Origin: Tolypeutes matacus
Taxonomy: Eukaryota > Chordata > Mammalia > Cingulata > Chlamyphoridae
Assembly (NCBI GenBank): GCA_026826555.1
Contig: JAKSZT010053881.1
Location: 7,526,515-7,590,514 of the forward strand
Direction of reading: 5' to 3'
Length of the DNA: 64,000 bases
The notes under the pieces are model-generated. The model was not told the DNA's origin. It did not search any database and saw only the letters and a program-made list of their open reading frames with translations. Each line of letters begins with the position of its first letter. The first letter of the stretch is position 1. Shown here in pieces: positions 1-12,260 of the stretch. The translations under genes were made by a program, and so were the position numbers.

Positions 1-140
1 ATTTCTCACTTGGTTCAGATCTTGAGGGTTATTTATTAGTCATCCCAGTTCTAACAGTAAGCTTCCCAAACTCTCCTTCCTTCTTAAACAATTTCTGAAG
101 ATAAAATTTTGGTTGAAGAGCACTCTTCTTTCCTTGCTAA

Positions 141-341
141 CATTTATTGGGTGTTTATTTTGTGTCAGGCACTGTTAAGTATTTTATATTTCTTGTGATT
201 TAATTCTCACAGCAGCTCCGAGCCATGGATATTGTGTCCTCATTTTCCAGTGTAGTGCAGTGGCCGGGGGGCAACATTGGATTTTGAGCACAGGTGGTTG
301 ACCTTCAAAACCTGTGTTCCTAACCACTATGCTATTCTGCA
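141..341 (-). repeat. MIR SINE remnant, antisense
   Basis: The stretch runs from a CATTTATTGGGTGTTTATT start through GTCAGGCACTG and ends near TAACCACTATGCTATTCTGC, which is the antisense order of the ancient mammalian MIR element. It is diverged and non-functional. The identification is by eye against the remembered MIR consensus. Confidence 0.75.
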
Positions 342-441
342 TTGTAAGCTAGCCCTAAACATGCTTCCCTTTATGTATATTTATATTTTAACTGATCTTA
401 TTCTCATGTGATTTCTTTGTTTCAGAAAAGCTTTTATATCA

Positions 442-442
442 A

Positions 443-466
<24 letters not shown>
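442..466. repeat. (AAT)n microsatellite
   Basis: About seven AAT trinucleotide units in a row, ending in ATGATAATG. It sits directly upstream of a MIR remnant. It is a likely length polymorphism and no function is implied. Confidence 0.9.
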
Positions 467-469
<3 letters not shown>

Positions 470-473
<4 letters not shown>

Positions 474-655
474 ACACATATCGAGCTCTTGTTATATGCC
501 AAGCACTGTTCTAGAGCTTTCTGTGGATGAACACATTTAATCTTTATGGCAATCCTGTGAGTTAGTTACTATTATTATTTTAGTTTCACAAGTGAAGAAA
601 CTAGGCATAGTAGGTCCAAGGTCATGCTCTGGGATGCCATGTAAGCTGGATCCTG
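470..655 (-). repeat. MIR SINE remnant, antisense
   Basis: Antisense MIR order is visible: GAGCTCTTGTTATATGCCAAGCACTG, then a TTTAATCTTTATGGCAATCCTG block, then GAAGAAACTAGGCATAG and GGTCATGCTCTGGG (each quoted only in part). Together with the copy at 141-341 it makes two MIRs in the same orientation within 600 bp. Confidence 0.75.
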
Positions 656-2045
656 GGACACTGGGAAAGTTCTATTGCACTCACTCCCTTTCTCTACTTG
701 TTCAATGATACCTGATATTCCTGCATTGGAAAACAACAGAGAGAGAAAGCTTAATATGTATATACCCACACAAAGAGGAAGGACATTGACAAAAAAACCT
801 CACCACAGGTGTCAGAAATGCAGGGCCAAGAGGAGGTTCTAGTGGGGTGAGCTATTCTGGGGGAGAGGAACCCCTGGCAAAGGGAGCATCATAAAGGGGG
901 AGGAGAAATTAAGACACATGGGGAGACACTGATTTCCCTCTTTCTTGCCCAGTAACTCATACTTTCCCTAGAGTTCTTAAAAGCAGAAGCTATTGAGAAA
1001 GTAGCCCATCTGAAAGTATATTTCCTGCTGTTTATCTGCTTCTAGAACTGGCTAAAGTTTACTTTTTGGTACTCCAGAGACCTAGCTTCTTCTTGCCTTC
1101 TTCCAATGTGGTCTATTTAATCTCCTGTCGTGTGGGAAATTATGTTCAAAATCTCCGTGATCCTCTGTCCATAGTAAGTTATGCATGTAGTGACAAGTAC
1201 ATGCCACAAGGTCTGGAGATTATATCTGCAATGTGTTGCTGCCGACTGTTGATCAAGATAGGCTGGAAGAAAAACATTATTTTCAGGTGTGAAAAACCGT
1301 CACCTTTATCAAATAATTTTTCTTGCAATTTCCCCAAGACATTGTAGCCTATTTAAACTTGGGAGGTTAAGTTTGTAGCATTCATTATGACTGAAAATTT
1401 AGTTCACACAATCATGATGCTCTCTTTATTAGGTGTTACCGTTAAACAATACTAAAATAAACACAATGTGGCTGGCCTTTTGTAAGCTACATGGCATGTT
1501 TACTTCTTTGCTTAGTTTCTTAATTGCATTTTTAATTCATCTTTCTGAATTCCGGTGTCACTGTCACCCATGCTATTTGCTATTTTTTGGCATATGGTTT
1601 ACATTTTCTACTGTCTAATGACAGCATTTGATGGGGGCATCTTATTTGAATGGTTTGTAGTATGTGGTAGTTTGAATTCTTAGCTAGTGGTCAGCTACAA
1701 TCCCACCTCCTGTCTCTGCATTCTCTGTGTTCTGCCTTTGTGAATGGAGAAAGACGGTATTAAAAAAATTCAAAGATTCCCATGAAGGGTGAGGAGCAGG
1801 ACCATGGAAACTCCAAGGAATACCACTCAGCTTTTGTAAATCACATGGAGGATCATGAAAATTATTGAAAGCAACGTGTCCAAATCAGAGAAGCCAAGAC
1901 TCTGTGATTAAAGATCTATGCCTGGCCATTTAAAAACAATTAAAAGAATAGCCTTACTAACTTGTTAAAAAAAACCGGAGTAGATTAGAATCATCCAGGT
2001 CCAGGCTCAGGCACAGATTGAGGCATACTCAGTACTTTTAAGATT
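656..2045. other. Unrecognised intergenic or intronic sequence
   Basis: AT-rich sequence without an ORF that looks coding, splice-flanked exon or repeat that I recognise. The longest ATG-initiated frame here is 93 codons (1066-1347), has low-complexity composition and matches nothing known to me, so it is treated as chance. Confidence 0.5.
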
Positions 2046-2600
2046 TTTTTTTGGCGGGGGTGGGGGGAGAGATAAACACAAATTTTTATACACATAATCC
2101 CATCACCCTAACATTTTTCACGTTTATCATCTTTGTCCCTACCTATCTGTATGTTTTCTTCCATAGTTGCAGCCATAGATTATATATTCTATTCTCTAAA
2201 CTTCTATCCTTTAACAGTATAGGGGACACATCATTTTGTGTTTCTACAGTCATCTGTATTAAAATGTATTTAATAGTTTCTATATTGTACAGTGATGTTT
2301 CTAATTTTTCACTGGAAGAAACATACACATATACAACACTCTCTTTTTTCTATTGAATAACTGTTAGAGTGAACTTTCATAAGTGAGGCTATTTTTGTCA
2401 AAGGGTATGAACATTTTAGTGGTCCTGAATATCTTGCCAAATTGCTTTCCAAAGAGGTGGTAGTGATTGTACTGGCCACTACAATAGTATAAGAGTAATA
2501 ATTTAATTTCAATCTAGCAGTGGGTGCTACCATTGATCTTATTTTTTCCAGTGTAACGGAAGCCTTTAAAGATTCAAACCAAACTAGATTCTCTTCCAGG
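2046..2600 (-). repeat. Possible old L1/HAL1-type 3-prime fragment, antisense
   Basis: From about 2380 the sequence reads like GTCAAAGGGTATGAACATTT followed by GCCAAATTGCTTTCC, a phrase seen in antisense 3-prime portions of old L1-related LINEs. The preceding 300 bases are of similar AT-rich style but less recognisable. The boundaries and the family are uncertain. Confidence 0.4.
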
Positions 2601-3888
2601 AACTGCTGTTGAATCAACACCTTGGTATCCTTGTTCTTGTGGGGAAATATGCTAGAGAGGAAGACCCAGGAAAAAATAAAAGACCACTAGACAATTTGTG
2701 CTCACTGGAATGGTTTCCACTGGGGGAGAGGCTTTTCAGAGGGCTTCGTGGAATTTTCTGGCAAGGGGCAAACCATACAAGTGCTATTTCAGTCCTCAGG
2801 CCAGGAAGACAGGTACAGCCTTGTCAGTGTCAAGGAAGAACATGGGTAGCAGGAGACCTAAGAGTGAATGAAAATTGAATTATCTTTACTTCTAGGACTT
2901 GTCTATTGAGAAACAGCAGCGCTGGCAACCATTTACTACCAACAAGAGGCAGTTCCAAGAGAAGAATATAAAATATGCTCTGTTCAACCCCATGAAACTC
3001 AGAGTGTCTCACAATGGCCAATTTATTATTTTTACCCTGTCCAGTGACATGGAAGGATGCATCTGGGAGCTGCTAGCCTCTGTGATGAATAACTTAAGTC
3101 AGGCTGCAACATGTGAAATAATTCAGCTGACCAGGATTTATAACACTAGCTAGATTTTTTGCTTTCTTTGGGGTTCATGAAGCATGGTGCTGTGAGATAC
3201 CACAGGAGTCCAGTGATGAAGTTACAAATCTATTTCTCCTCCTTATTTTTATTTTTTGGTATTTTCATATTATTTTATTGCCTAATTCAGATGTCTTTCT
3301 AAGCAGGGTCCAGTCTCCTAGGGGACTCATCTTTTCTGACTTTGAAAATTAGAGCCACAGACAGATCAGACTTTTAAATACTCTGATATTATACCCCCTT
3401 CTTCACATATCTAATCCCAGATGGATTTGACTGCTCGATGCTGGGGGACTGTGATGAGCTGCACTTTATTTTGCTCCATTATATATGTGTACTTCCCCAA
3501 ATAAGAGGGGTACGAGTTGCATGTTTGCTATTCGGCTCCTCTCATTTGCAGGATGGCTAGATTTGCAGAGGGTAGGGGAGATGGGTTACTACCTGCTGCC
3601 CCTGGAAAACAGCTCTCGGGAGCCATCTGTGATAGGGCCCTTCTCTTCCCAGGTGAGGCCCAAGCACAATTCCGTGGCTCTGGAGAGAGTCTGCATCCTT
3701 GTGTTTCAGGTGACTAATAGGGACTGGGACACTGGGCAATCACCTACCCTAATATTTGGACACTGCCTAGACCTTAGAGCTGGAAGCGTTGTCAGGAGAT
3801 CATCTTGTCAAATTCTCTACCTTCTTATCCTCATTTTTTCAGAGGGCCAATTGTTTGCTTCTTGATGTTGTCTTTTGGGGACTGTGTT
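2601..3888. other. Unrecognised sequence
   Basis: Mixed-composition DNA. It contains overlapping plus-strand frames of 126 and 66 codons at 3485-3865 and 3517-3717, which have no recognisable domain and no supporting exon signals that I can judge. No known repeat is recognised with confidence. Confidence 0.45.
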
Positions 3889-3898
3889 AAAAGCCAGC

Positions 3899-4540
3899 CT
3901 CCTGCAGATTTCACAAACTGCTACAGTAAACAAAGCCTCAAACGAAAGTGCTCCTGAGGTCTGGACACCACAGGCAAGCCATGCGGCCTCATGAAATCAG
4001 CACACACTCGGCAGGCCCCATCTGGGAATTTCATGAAACTCTATTTCCCCAATATAACATCGTTACACTCATTTATAATCCCCCAAATCATGGTTCTTCT
4101 CTTCCTTTTATTTGCACCTATGATTTTCAATGTACCTGTTAAGTATATTTCTCAGAGACTTAAATCTTTGGATTGTTCACATGCCCAGTAGAATTGCAGC
4201 CAGCTCCTACTCTCTAGGTCTTCAGGCCTACCCCAGACAACTAACAAAATGGTGATGATGGACCATCCCCAAAACAAGGAGTTTCTTCAACTGCAAACAA
4301 AACAATTCTTTCCTCTATATCCCTTCTCAGCCTGAAGCAATCAGAGTGGGCATCATCCCAAATCCCTCAAGACTAAGAATAAACAAAAATAAGGGGAGAG
4401 TGTAACCATGGACCAAGGCAGGTTTATTGTTACAGTAGTTATTATCTTGTGTTTATGGAGTAACTTGTAACATTGATATAAAAAATACAATTAAAATTAA
4501 AAAAATTCATTTGCAAAAAGAAAAAAAAAAAAAAAAAAAA
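3899..4540 (+). mobile_element. 5-prime-truncated LINE (L1-type) 3-prime end with poly(A)
   Basis: A block of about 640 bp ends in a long A tract (4520-4546) and is flanked by the direct repeat AAAAGCCAGC at 3889-3898 and 4541-4550, the expected target-site duplication of an L1-mediated insertion. There is no ORF2 protein homology within it, so only the 3-prime UTR was inserted. The poly(A) tail places it in plus orientation. The LINE family assignment is inferred from this structure. Confidence 0.65.
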
Positions 4541-4550
4541 AAAAAAGCCA

Positions 4551-5224
4551 GCTTTCTCCCAAGTTACTCTGCAGGCCCTTTCAATTCTGTTTTAACTGGG
4601 AAATTTTAACGAGATCCTTCCAGCAAGTAAGAAAGAATAAACATCCACAGAAGTGAGATTTGGAGATAGGTATGGCTTCTCTGTTGATAACCCCCCTTTT
4701 GACTTCTTGACATAGCTGAATCAGATCCTAGAGTCTTATGAGGTTACTGCCTGAGTACAGGTTAAATATTTTAATATTCACTGACTGAGGGAAAGTACCT
4801 TGAGCAAATCTAATGCAAGATCCTTGAATGCTGAGGGCATTAGTGGCTCCATAAAATGTAAATGCATTCTTAATTATCTCAAGTCACTGCATGCCCAAAT
4901 AGCTTTTTTTGCAAGAAAAACACAGCTTACTGATAATGAGCATGAAAATTACTATGTGATTGGTGGGGGTAAATCTCTTAAGCCGTTATTTTTTTCTTCT
5001 CCAAATTTTGGTGTGTCTTTGCTAACGTGTGTGTGTCCTTTCTAGGTTCTACAGATAAATTTAGAGCCCCAGAAAGGATGTGGGGACTGGAATTGCAGCA
5101 GCTTCACTTTGGGGACTAGATCTAAATATTATTATTATTATCGTCATCATGGCTTATTTTATTGGACTCATGAGGCTTGCAGAGTCTTGAGAAACCCAGG
5201 TTATAACCAATAGTTGCAGAGCAA
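4551..5224. other. Unrecognised sequence
   Basis: Nothing recognisable apart from a short (ATT)n run near 5130. The 81-codon frame at 4800-5045 has no domain signature and is treated as chance. Confidence 0.45.
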
Positions 5225-5430
5225 TTTTATTTTTAAATGTACCTTTCATCTGGTATCTCATTTTATGGCTGCAACGTCCCCAAGAGGCAGGTATTTTATT
5301 GCCATATTCCAGTGGGAAAACAGGGTAAATGGCTTCCCTTTGGTCATTCAACCTGTAAATGTTAATTGAGGGCTGGACGTCAGGGCCTGCAGCCTTCAGC
5401 CCTGTGCTCTTTCACTAAGCCGCCCTGATT
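5225..5430 (-). repeat. MIR-like remnant, antisense
   Basis: The segment contains ATCTCATTTTATGGCTGCAA, AAGAGGCAGGTATTTTATTG and an end resembling CTGTGCTCTTTCACTAAGCC, matching the order of an antisense MIR. It is strongly diverged. Confidence 0.55.
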
Positions 5431-7369
5431 TCTTTAAACCGAGTAATGAAAGTGATTTGAAAGCTGCATTCTCAGGCTATCAGAAAGTGGTTCACCAGAG
5501 GTGTTTCCACACCACTCTCATTCTTTAACGTCACCTGACACCAAAGGCCTCATTATGGGAAACACTGAACGTGGGTTTGACTAGTCTGCTGACAACATCC
5601 TGCGATGCATCAGAAAATTACCTATGTTGATCCCTCTGGTAGGGGGCGTTTGGGGGGTAACAGGCAAGGCCTCTGTAGATGGCCCCTTCCACCCCCACCG
5701 CTAAAGCATGGCAGGCCAGTGATCCTCACTGGCATTTGGGGACTGTTTATAGAATTAAGAGCACTTACCATGAGTGCTGAAACTCAAGACAATACTAAGC
5801 TGGGCAGAAGTGCAGTCCTTTGGGGTAGTTTACAATGCAGCCTGTTGTCACATATTCAAGGTCCAAGCTGCCCCTGCCATCATGCTGACCCCAGTGACTT
5901 CAGCTGGAAGGAGCAGCAGTCGCCTATCTGCTTCTTGACCTTCTTCCACTGGGTTGTTACTGGGGCTGTGCACTCTGAGAGAAAGAGACAGAAGAGCTAG
6001 ACGGCATGCAATCTAGCACCCCTAAACTTGGCCCAGCTCTCCAAGCAGTTGAATATCTTCTTTGAAGCCATGAAATGTCTGCGGTATTCCTTATCATGAC
6101 TGAGACCTGGAGAGCGGCCCCAGGAAGAAGATCATCTCTGTGTTGAGTCCCTGGATGACTCTGCCCTCTCCCTCACCAACATTGCCCTGCAGCCTGACCC
6201 CCTTGTGCAGCCTAGAAGACCCAGCTCCTGAGTGCCTGAGTGACAGATCAGTTCCAAGATGGGAAGCTACCCCTGGGGCTGCCTTCCTGGGCTTGTGATC
6301 TATGCACTCACACAGAGCATGCCACAAGAGTCCTGCACTTGAATTAATGCTCTGGTGTAGCCATCTTGAAATTCTGAATAATTTTTGAACAAGGAGCCCC
6401 ACGTTTTTGTTTTGCACCAGGCCCCTCAAATTATGTAGCTGTTCCTGCTGACACCATTGTGGTGTCCTGGCCTCAAGAGGATAACAACAGGGAGAAGTGT
6501 AGAGGTCATTGTCTTTTCAGTCTTTGGGGTTTACAGAAGGAAACTGATATCAGCCAGTGCTCTTGAATTACCTGACACAAAGCAACTCTCAAAGGCTTGG
6601 CAAAAACAGCAGATAATGGAGAGCTTTGGCCTAAGATAAGTATTTCAACCACAGTGTCAAACCAAAATTTTGTTTTAATCAAAGGAAAGGTATGTCCCAA
6701 ATAGATTATTATTACTAATAATTTAATTAGCAATGCTTTTGAATGATTTGGTTTTTTTTTTTCATGGCCACTGGATTCATTTTTTACTTTAATCGTTTGC
6801 TTTTGTGCACATACTCACACAAATATGCATGTGAGCATGATTGACCTTAAGAGAATATCATTCTCACTCGCTGGGATTTTATTGTATTTTATTGTGTGAC
6901 AATTGTGTGTAACACTGAGTTTACTCTTGGGAATGCAAGTAAAGTTATCTGTCACGCAAAGGAAAGTGGTTGGGAACTGGGGATATGTTAGGCATTTACT
7001 CCTCTGGATTTTCTAAGATTTATATTAAGTCAGATCAGAAGAAAATCATCTATTTGGATTGCATCACTCTTGCCACTTAAAATGAATTATCTGTACAGAA
7101 TTATAATTTCACATTATGTCCAGATTACTTACTTAGAGCTGATCTGAGATATCTATAACACAAAACATCTTTGCATTTTAGGTTGCATTGCAATCAAAGA
7201 CCTTGTACATTATGTAACTCGAGGACTTTTGTATTGAGATCCTTGTGCCAAATTACTTCCAACTTTGAGACCTATGATAAGGATTGTTCCTCCTGATGAC
7301 ATGGGAGACATGGAGAACTATTTAACCCATTGCATTTCCTAGAATGCTGAGAACTAGGTGTTCTTGTTT
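5431..7369. other. Unrecognised sequence with somewhat GC-richer centre
   Basis: Between about 5600 and 6450 the base composition is more balanced, and frames of 131 codons (+, 5605-6000) and 111 codons (-, 6094-6429) occur. Neither shows a known motif. They lie on opposite strands and adjoin no gene, so I do not call them genes. The rest is AT-rich and featureless to me. Confidence 0.4.
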
Positions 7370-7680
7370 TCAATGCATATAGATCTAGTTCATTCCTTTC
7401 AATTGCTGTGTAGTAATCCACCATGTGAATATATCACATTTTATTTGCTCCTTTCCCTAATAAGGAATATCTAGGTAGTTTCTAATTTTTTTGCTGATTC
7501 AAACAATGCTACTACAAACATCCCTTTACATGTTCTTTTTTTACACATGTGCAAGAATTTCTACCAAATGTAGGTATGTTCCTTTGTACACATATACAAG
7601 AATTTCTACAGAACATAGACCTAGCACAGGATTTCCTGAGTTACTCTTTGTCTTTGTCTTATCTTTTATTCCACGTTAGT
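7370..7680 (-). repeat. Old L1 fragment, antisense (ORF2 C-terminal/3-prime region)
   Basis: The order TTCCTTTCAATTGCTGTGTAG, a TAGGTAGTTTCTAATTTTTTTGC block and ACAAACATCCCTTTACATG follows the familiar antisense layout of the L1 ORF2 C-terminus and 3-prime flank. It is highly diverged, with no coding frame left. Confidence 0.65.
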
Positions 7681-8401
7681 ATATTTTGCCTCTCTGATAT
7701 CTCTGAATTTATTATAAGTCACTTCACAAACTTTTTAAAATTAAGTTTGTCAAAATAAACAAAAGTAGGTAGGTTATTCAAGCTTTTAAACATACTGTTA
7801 AATATACATAGAATGAAGGATAAAATGAAGGTATCCATCAGTGTCTAATTTCTGCAGAATCAGTTTACAGATGCTCAGGAAACAGAAAGCAACTTATTCT
7901 TTACCCTAAGCTTATTGTTTGGAAGGAAGCCCAAAATGAACAAGAAATAAAATCAGTTCCAAAATAAGAAATTTCATCTTTAAACTTTCAAAAGAAATAG
8001 TAAAGGAGCAGCAAGAATTGCTACAAGTTATCAAAAGCTCCATAGACAGCGGCTTTTTTCTCTTCTCATTCTTTGGTCCTGATTTCCTTAATCAACCTGG
8101 AAAGTCTTTGGGACTGCCAAAGTGAGCCCCTTTTATCACCAGGATTGGATCAGTGTGCTGGCATATCTTTCTCCTCTAGCTTCCCTCCTCACCAGAAGGG
8201 TTTTCACTAGTAGCCCTTGCCTTGTCCCTCTCCCCTTTTCCAGGTATCAAGAGCTTTCCCGTAGCTTCATCCCATCCTTAGCAGCCAGAACAAAGGCTTG
8301 TGTCAGCTAGGATTTTTACTGCAAGTAAGAGAAGAACCCATATCATTTGGATTAAGCCATAAGAAACATTCATAGAAGTTCCAAGGTAGGGAAGTCCCAG
8401 G
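7681..8401. other. Unrecognised sequence
   Basis: AT-rich to about 8040, then more balanced. No repeat or gene is recognised. The 62-codon frame at 8122-8310 is treated as chance. Confidence 0.45.
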
Positions 8402-8406
8402 GTTGG

Positions 8407-8958
8407 TGTATTAGTCAGCCAAAGGGGTGCTGATGCAGAGTACCAGAATTCTGTTGGCTTTTATAAAAGGTAATTATTTGGGATAAAAGCTTACAGTTAC
8501 AAGGCCCTAAAGAGTTCACCTCAAGGTTGCTTTCTCACCAAAGTTAGTTGCCATGTGTTGAAGAAAGATGGCAGGCGATCTCTGTGAGGGTTCAGCCTTC
8601 CTCTCTCTGCTATAGTCTGGCATAGGGCTTGTGTCTTTCTGGGCTGCCTCAGCTGCTCAGCTGCAAACTATGAGGCAAATGGCTCATCTGTCTTCTGGGG
8701 GCCACAGGATCAAAGTTCTTTCCTTTTCCATGTCTATGGAGCTCGCTTTATCTCTTCCTGTGTCTTCTTCTGTGTATGTCTGTTTATATCAGCCCACCAA
8801 GGGGGCAGGGACACAACCCCGAGTCATGCCCTACTGACCTGGTCAAATCAAAGCCCTAATCTTTTATCAAGTAAACTTAAAACCTAGAGGAACAGACCAG
8901 TTTACAAATATAATTTTTCTCTTTTTGGGGGATTAATAAATAATATCAAACTGCCACA
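8407..8958 (-). mobile_element. Solo LTR, MaLR-like, antisense
   Basis: The element begins TGTATTAGTCAGCC and ends CTGCCACA (TG...CA termini). It is flanked by an identical 5-bp duplication GTTGG at 8402-8406 and 8959-8963. No internal retroviral region is present, so this is a solo LTR left by recombination. Its sequence parallels the LTR at 28282-28920. The ERVL-MaLR-type assignment rests on the 5-bp duplication, the size of 552 bp and overall resemblance, and is inference. Confidence 0.8.
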
Positions 8959-8963
8959 GTTGG

Positions 8964-9899
8964 TTATTTAGTGGTCCAGTTACATCATCAGTGACAAGGT
9001 TCTTCCCACCTTGAAGTCTGCCATCTTCAGTGTGTTTTCCTGCATTCAGGCTACCTCCCCTTATGCCTACAAAATGGTAGTATGACCTCCAGGCATTTAT
9101 CAAAGTATGGCAATATCCAGCAAAAGAAGACAGGATGCTTCCTCTATTTTTTTCTTTAAATGTTAGAGGTCAAAACTTTCCAGAAGCTTGCTAGCAACCT
9201 TCCTCTTACGTCTCATTGATTAGTACTATATCACACCTGTGCCAAACTGCTCATTGGCAAGGTGAACAAAACTACAGTGTTTCTCAACCAAGATGTTAGC
9301 TTATTTATAGGATTGTTTTCTTTGTCATGATGACTGAAGAGGATACTGGCATTTATTGGGTGTTGTCCAGGGATACTAAATGAGCCTTAAATGGTAATGC
9401 CAGCAGTACCCACATATTGACTGGCTTAGACAACTCATGATTCATCCCCTGGGGATAGGGATGGAACAGGAACCTAATTCCCCTGAAGCCTGTTGAGGAG
9501 GGCGGCCACCTTTATGATTATGAAATCTATTTATAAAGGTGGAAGGGGAATGGAAATAGCATAAGCAACCAACCATACTGCCCTTTGTCCCAGCTCTGCA
9601 AATGGGTGCCTGCTGCCCTAGACAGAAGTAAGAGGATTATGTGGAGAGTTACTATTGGGGAGCATCTGGTTCCCCTATGTCCTGCTTCTCAAAGCAGGGA
9701 GGAATGGGCACCATCCAAACTCAGTCACATCTTGGAAGGGACTCCAAACAAGAACACTATAAATAGTTTTTGGAGAGATGGTGGCATTTAGTCTCTTCTC
9801 CGTGTTGTTTGTGGAAGCATTAGTGTAGCAATGGTTCTATGGTATCACAGCACTGGGGTTGATAGAAGTCATCCTTAAGCTGAGGTACTTGTTCATATG
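8964..9899. other. Unrecognised sequence
   Basis: No gene, exon or repeat is recognised. A 68-codon frame at 9585-9791 has no known motif. Confidence 0.45.
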
Positions 9900-10050
9900 A
9901 GAAAGAGTATTGAACTTGAATCCCACAAACACAGCTAGGTTTGAGTTCCAGCTCAGCTACAACTACTATATGACCTAGGATAAGGCATTTAACTTCTTTG
10001 AGCTTCAGTTTCTTCACCGGTAAAATAGGAGGAATAGTACTATCTGTCTT
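9900..10050 (+). repeat. MIR SINE remnant, sense
   Basis: The sense MIR order is visible: GTTTGAGTTCCAGCTCAGC, ATGACCTAGGATAAGGCATTT, GAGCTTCAGTTTCTTCACC and AAAATAGGAGGAATAGTACT. Confidence 0.8.
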
Positions 10051-10324
10051 TCCTTTTTTCTTGGACTTCGGCACATATGTGAGAGAGTAGAGAAGGCCTT
10101 CAGGATTGTTGATGTTCAGATTTCTGCACACATGGCACTATATATTTTCAATATTAAATATGCAGATTCCACAAGTTAAGTTAATATGTAATATATATAT
10201 CATGAGTCTGGCTTGAGAGATATTTACAATCTTGTTATAAACTCTTAGCCACTCTCTTTTTAGAGAATTAAACTTACACCAATGTCATGGTCACCTCAGT
10301 TATTTCAAGGGTATACTCTATGCA

Positions 10325-10390
10325 AATCAACTCATTCATTTATTCAACAAACACTTATTGAGCACTTACGCATTTATCATGCCAGGGAGG
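10325..10390 (-). repeat. L2/MIR-type fragment, antisense
   Basis: TTCATTTATTCAACAAACAC followed by TTATTGAGCACTTACG is the typical antisense 3-prime end of L2 (or the related MIR tail). Confidence 0.65.
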
Positions 10391-12044
10391 TGGTGGCTCC
10401 TCCCCACATAATGGGGGGAACGATGGTGGCATTGACAGGGTAGTGCAGTTGAAAGAAGGAGGTGGCTTTGGCAGGAAGATGAACAGTACTACTTTGGATT
10501 TATTAATTCAGAGGTGATATCCTGATTTTAAAAAAATATCATTTCCAAACCACTTCCCAAATTCCCAAAGGAAAGTGCCAAAGTTGGATCAAAGTTGAGT
10601 GCCCAAAATAGCTAATCATATAGAAAGGCCTGAGGGCAGATTATGTAGTTAAGAGGGCTTCAGAGAACCATGGAAGATAAGAGTGAAATGTAGTCTCTTG
10701 GGATGGGCTGGAGGATGGGTTTAGCATGCATTTATGAGGTCAGACCTGGTCAGATTTAAAGAGTTAAGACAGGAAAGATAGCTTAGTAGCAATTTATTTG
10801 AGTCTTGATTAAGGAAAAGAGGACAGATAGGGGACAAAGATCAATGTGTGAGTGTGGAGGAGAGAGTTGTAGCTTTTATAATTTGGTGAATATGCCAAGT
10901 GAATTCCTTAGCTTAAGAGAACATATTTTGGGCAAATAGCTGGAATGATATCAGAAAGCAGCTCGGTGACTCTAGGAACAACTTACTTTTACATCCAAGA
11001 GCTGAACCTCTGAGAGCCAGAATGCTCAATGCAGCAGCATCAACATCATCACTACGTTCCTTTGAACTTTCAAAGCCATGAGAAGGAGACCAAGGCATGC
11101 ATGTTTAGCTAATGTTCCGAGGTTTAGGAACGGTAAGAGAGCCAGAGTGCTAACAAACATAAGCATGATAAAGCCACATCCCAAGCTGACTTTATCAAGG
11201 TGAAAAATTTAGGAGAAGATGCAAGGAAGCTCTCCCCAAAGCTGTATAACGTCATGACTTCCCATGACTTCTATGGCCATATTAATGCTATTACCCAAGT
11301 TCCTTTTTTCAGAACATGGCTGAGTGTCTAAGCCATTTCTGCAAGTGATGGTAGCTACTTAAAACCATAGTTATAGGAAAATGCAATCTGTTGATGTCTT
11401 CATGGTGGAGTCTATATATCATTTACACTTCACTTCTCTGTGGGTGGAAAAGCTTTTTTCATGGTTTATTTAGCAGAAAGTCATTTTGATCAGCAAGATG
11501 AGTAATACTTTACAGCTGTTTGCAATTACTGCCTCTGCTCTGCCAGGAGTTTTAACTATTACACAAAGTGAAATATCAAATAAGCTGATGCAAGATGAGG
11601 AGAAGAGCAATGCATATTTCATAAGTCCATTCATGTCATGAGAAATTATCACCTTTTTTTTTTTCCAATTCAATGTTTCTAAATTCAAAGTCACATATGA
11701 TGGTTAGACATTCCAAAAGTTTTTATCAATTAAGGAGAGTACAACTCACAACACCAGGTCTCCTATGACCATGACCTAAATTCCTCATAGATATGAAGCC
11801 AGTTTGGATAGCAAAACAATACACCAGCTTTTCAAATAAAGATCTTAATCAGCATATCTGTCTCTTCAAAATACCCATTGTGGTAGAGCAATGATTAAAA
11901 TATTTCAATTACCAAGAGAATAAAATGACATTTTCCCCCTTCTCATTTAATGTAAATTAGATTTAGCAAATCCGTGTCATAGGGAATATAGGAGCCCTTT
12001 GTAAACTGTCAGGTAGTTTGATGAGTATCCAATTTACAGGGGAT
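10391..12044. other. Unrecognised sequence
   Basis: No gene or repeat is recognised with confidence. The minus-strand frames of 61 codons (10913-11098) and 74 codons (11470-11694) carry no domain that I know. Confidence 0.45.
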
Positions 12045-12260
12045 AAGAACTGGGAGTTAGAGAACAGATCTATGTTCAAATCCTGACTCCCCCATTTACT
12101 AGGTGTGTGACTTTGGGCAAGCTGCTTAAGATATAACACATGGATAGTACCATCTACCTGACAGAGTTTTTGTGAGAATTAAATGAGATGATCCAAATGA
12201 AATTCTTAGTACAGTGCCTAGCACAAATGAAGGTCCTCTATAAATGGCAACAATTATCTT
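12045..12260 (+). repeat. MIR SINE, sense, nearly complete
   Basis: The copy is well preserved: TTCAAATCCTGACTCCCCCA, TGTGACTTTGGGCAAGC, GAGAATTAAATGAGATGATC and CAGTGCCTAGCACAAATGAA all lie in the right order and spacing. Confidence 0.88.
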
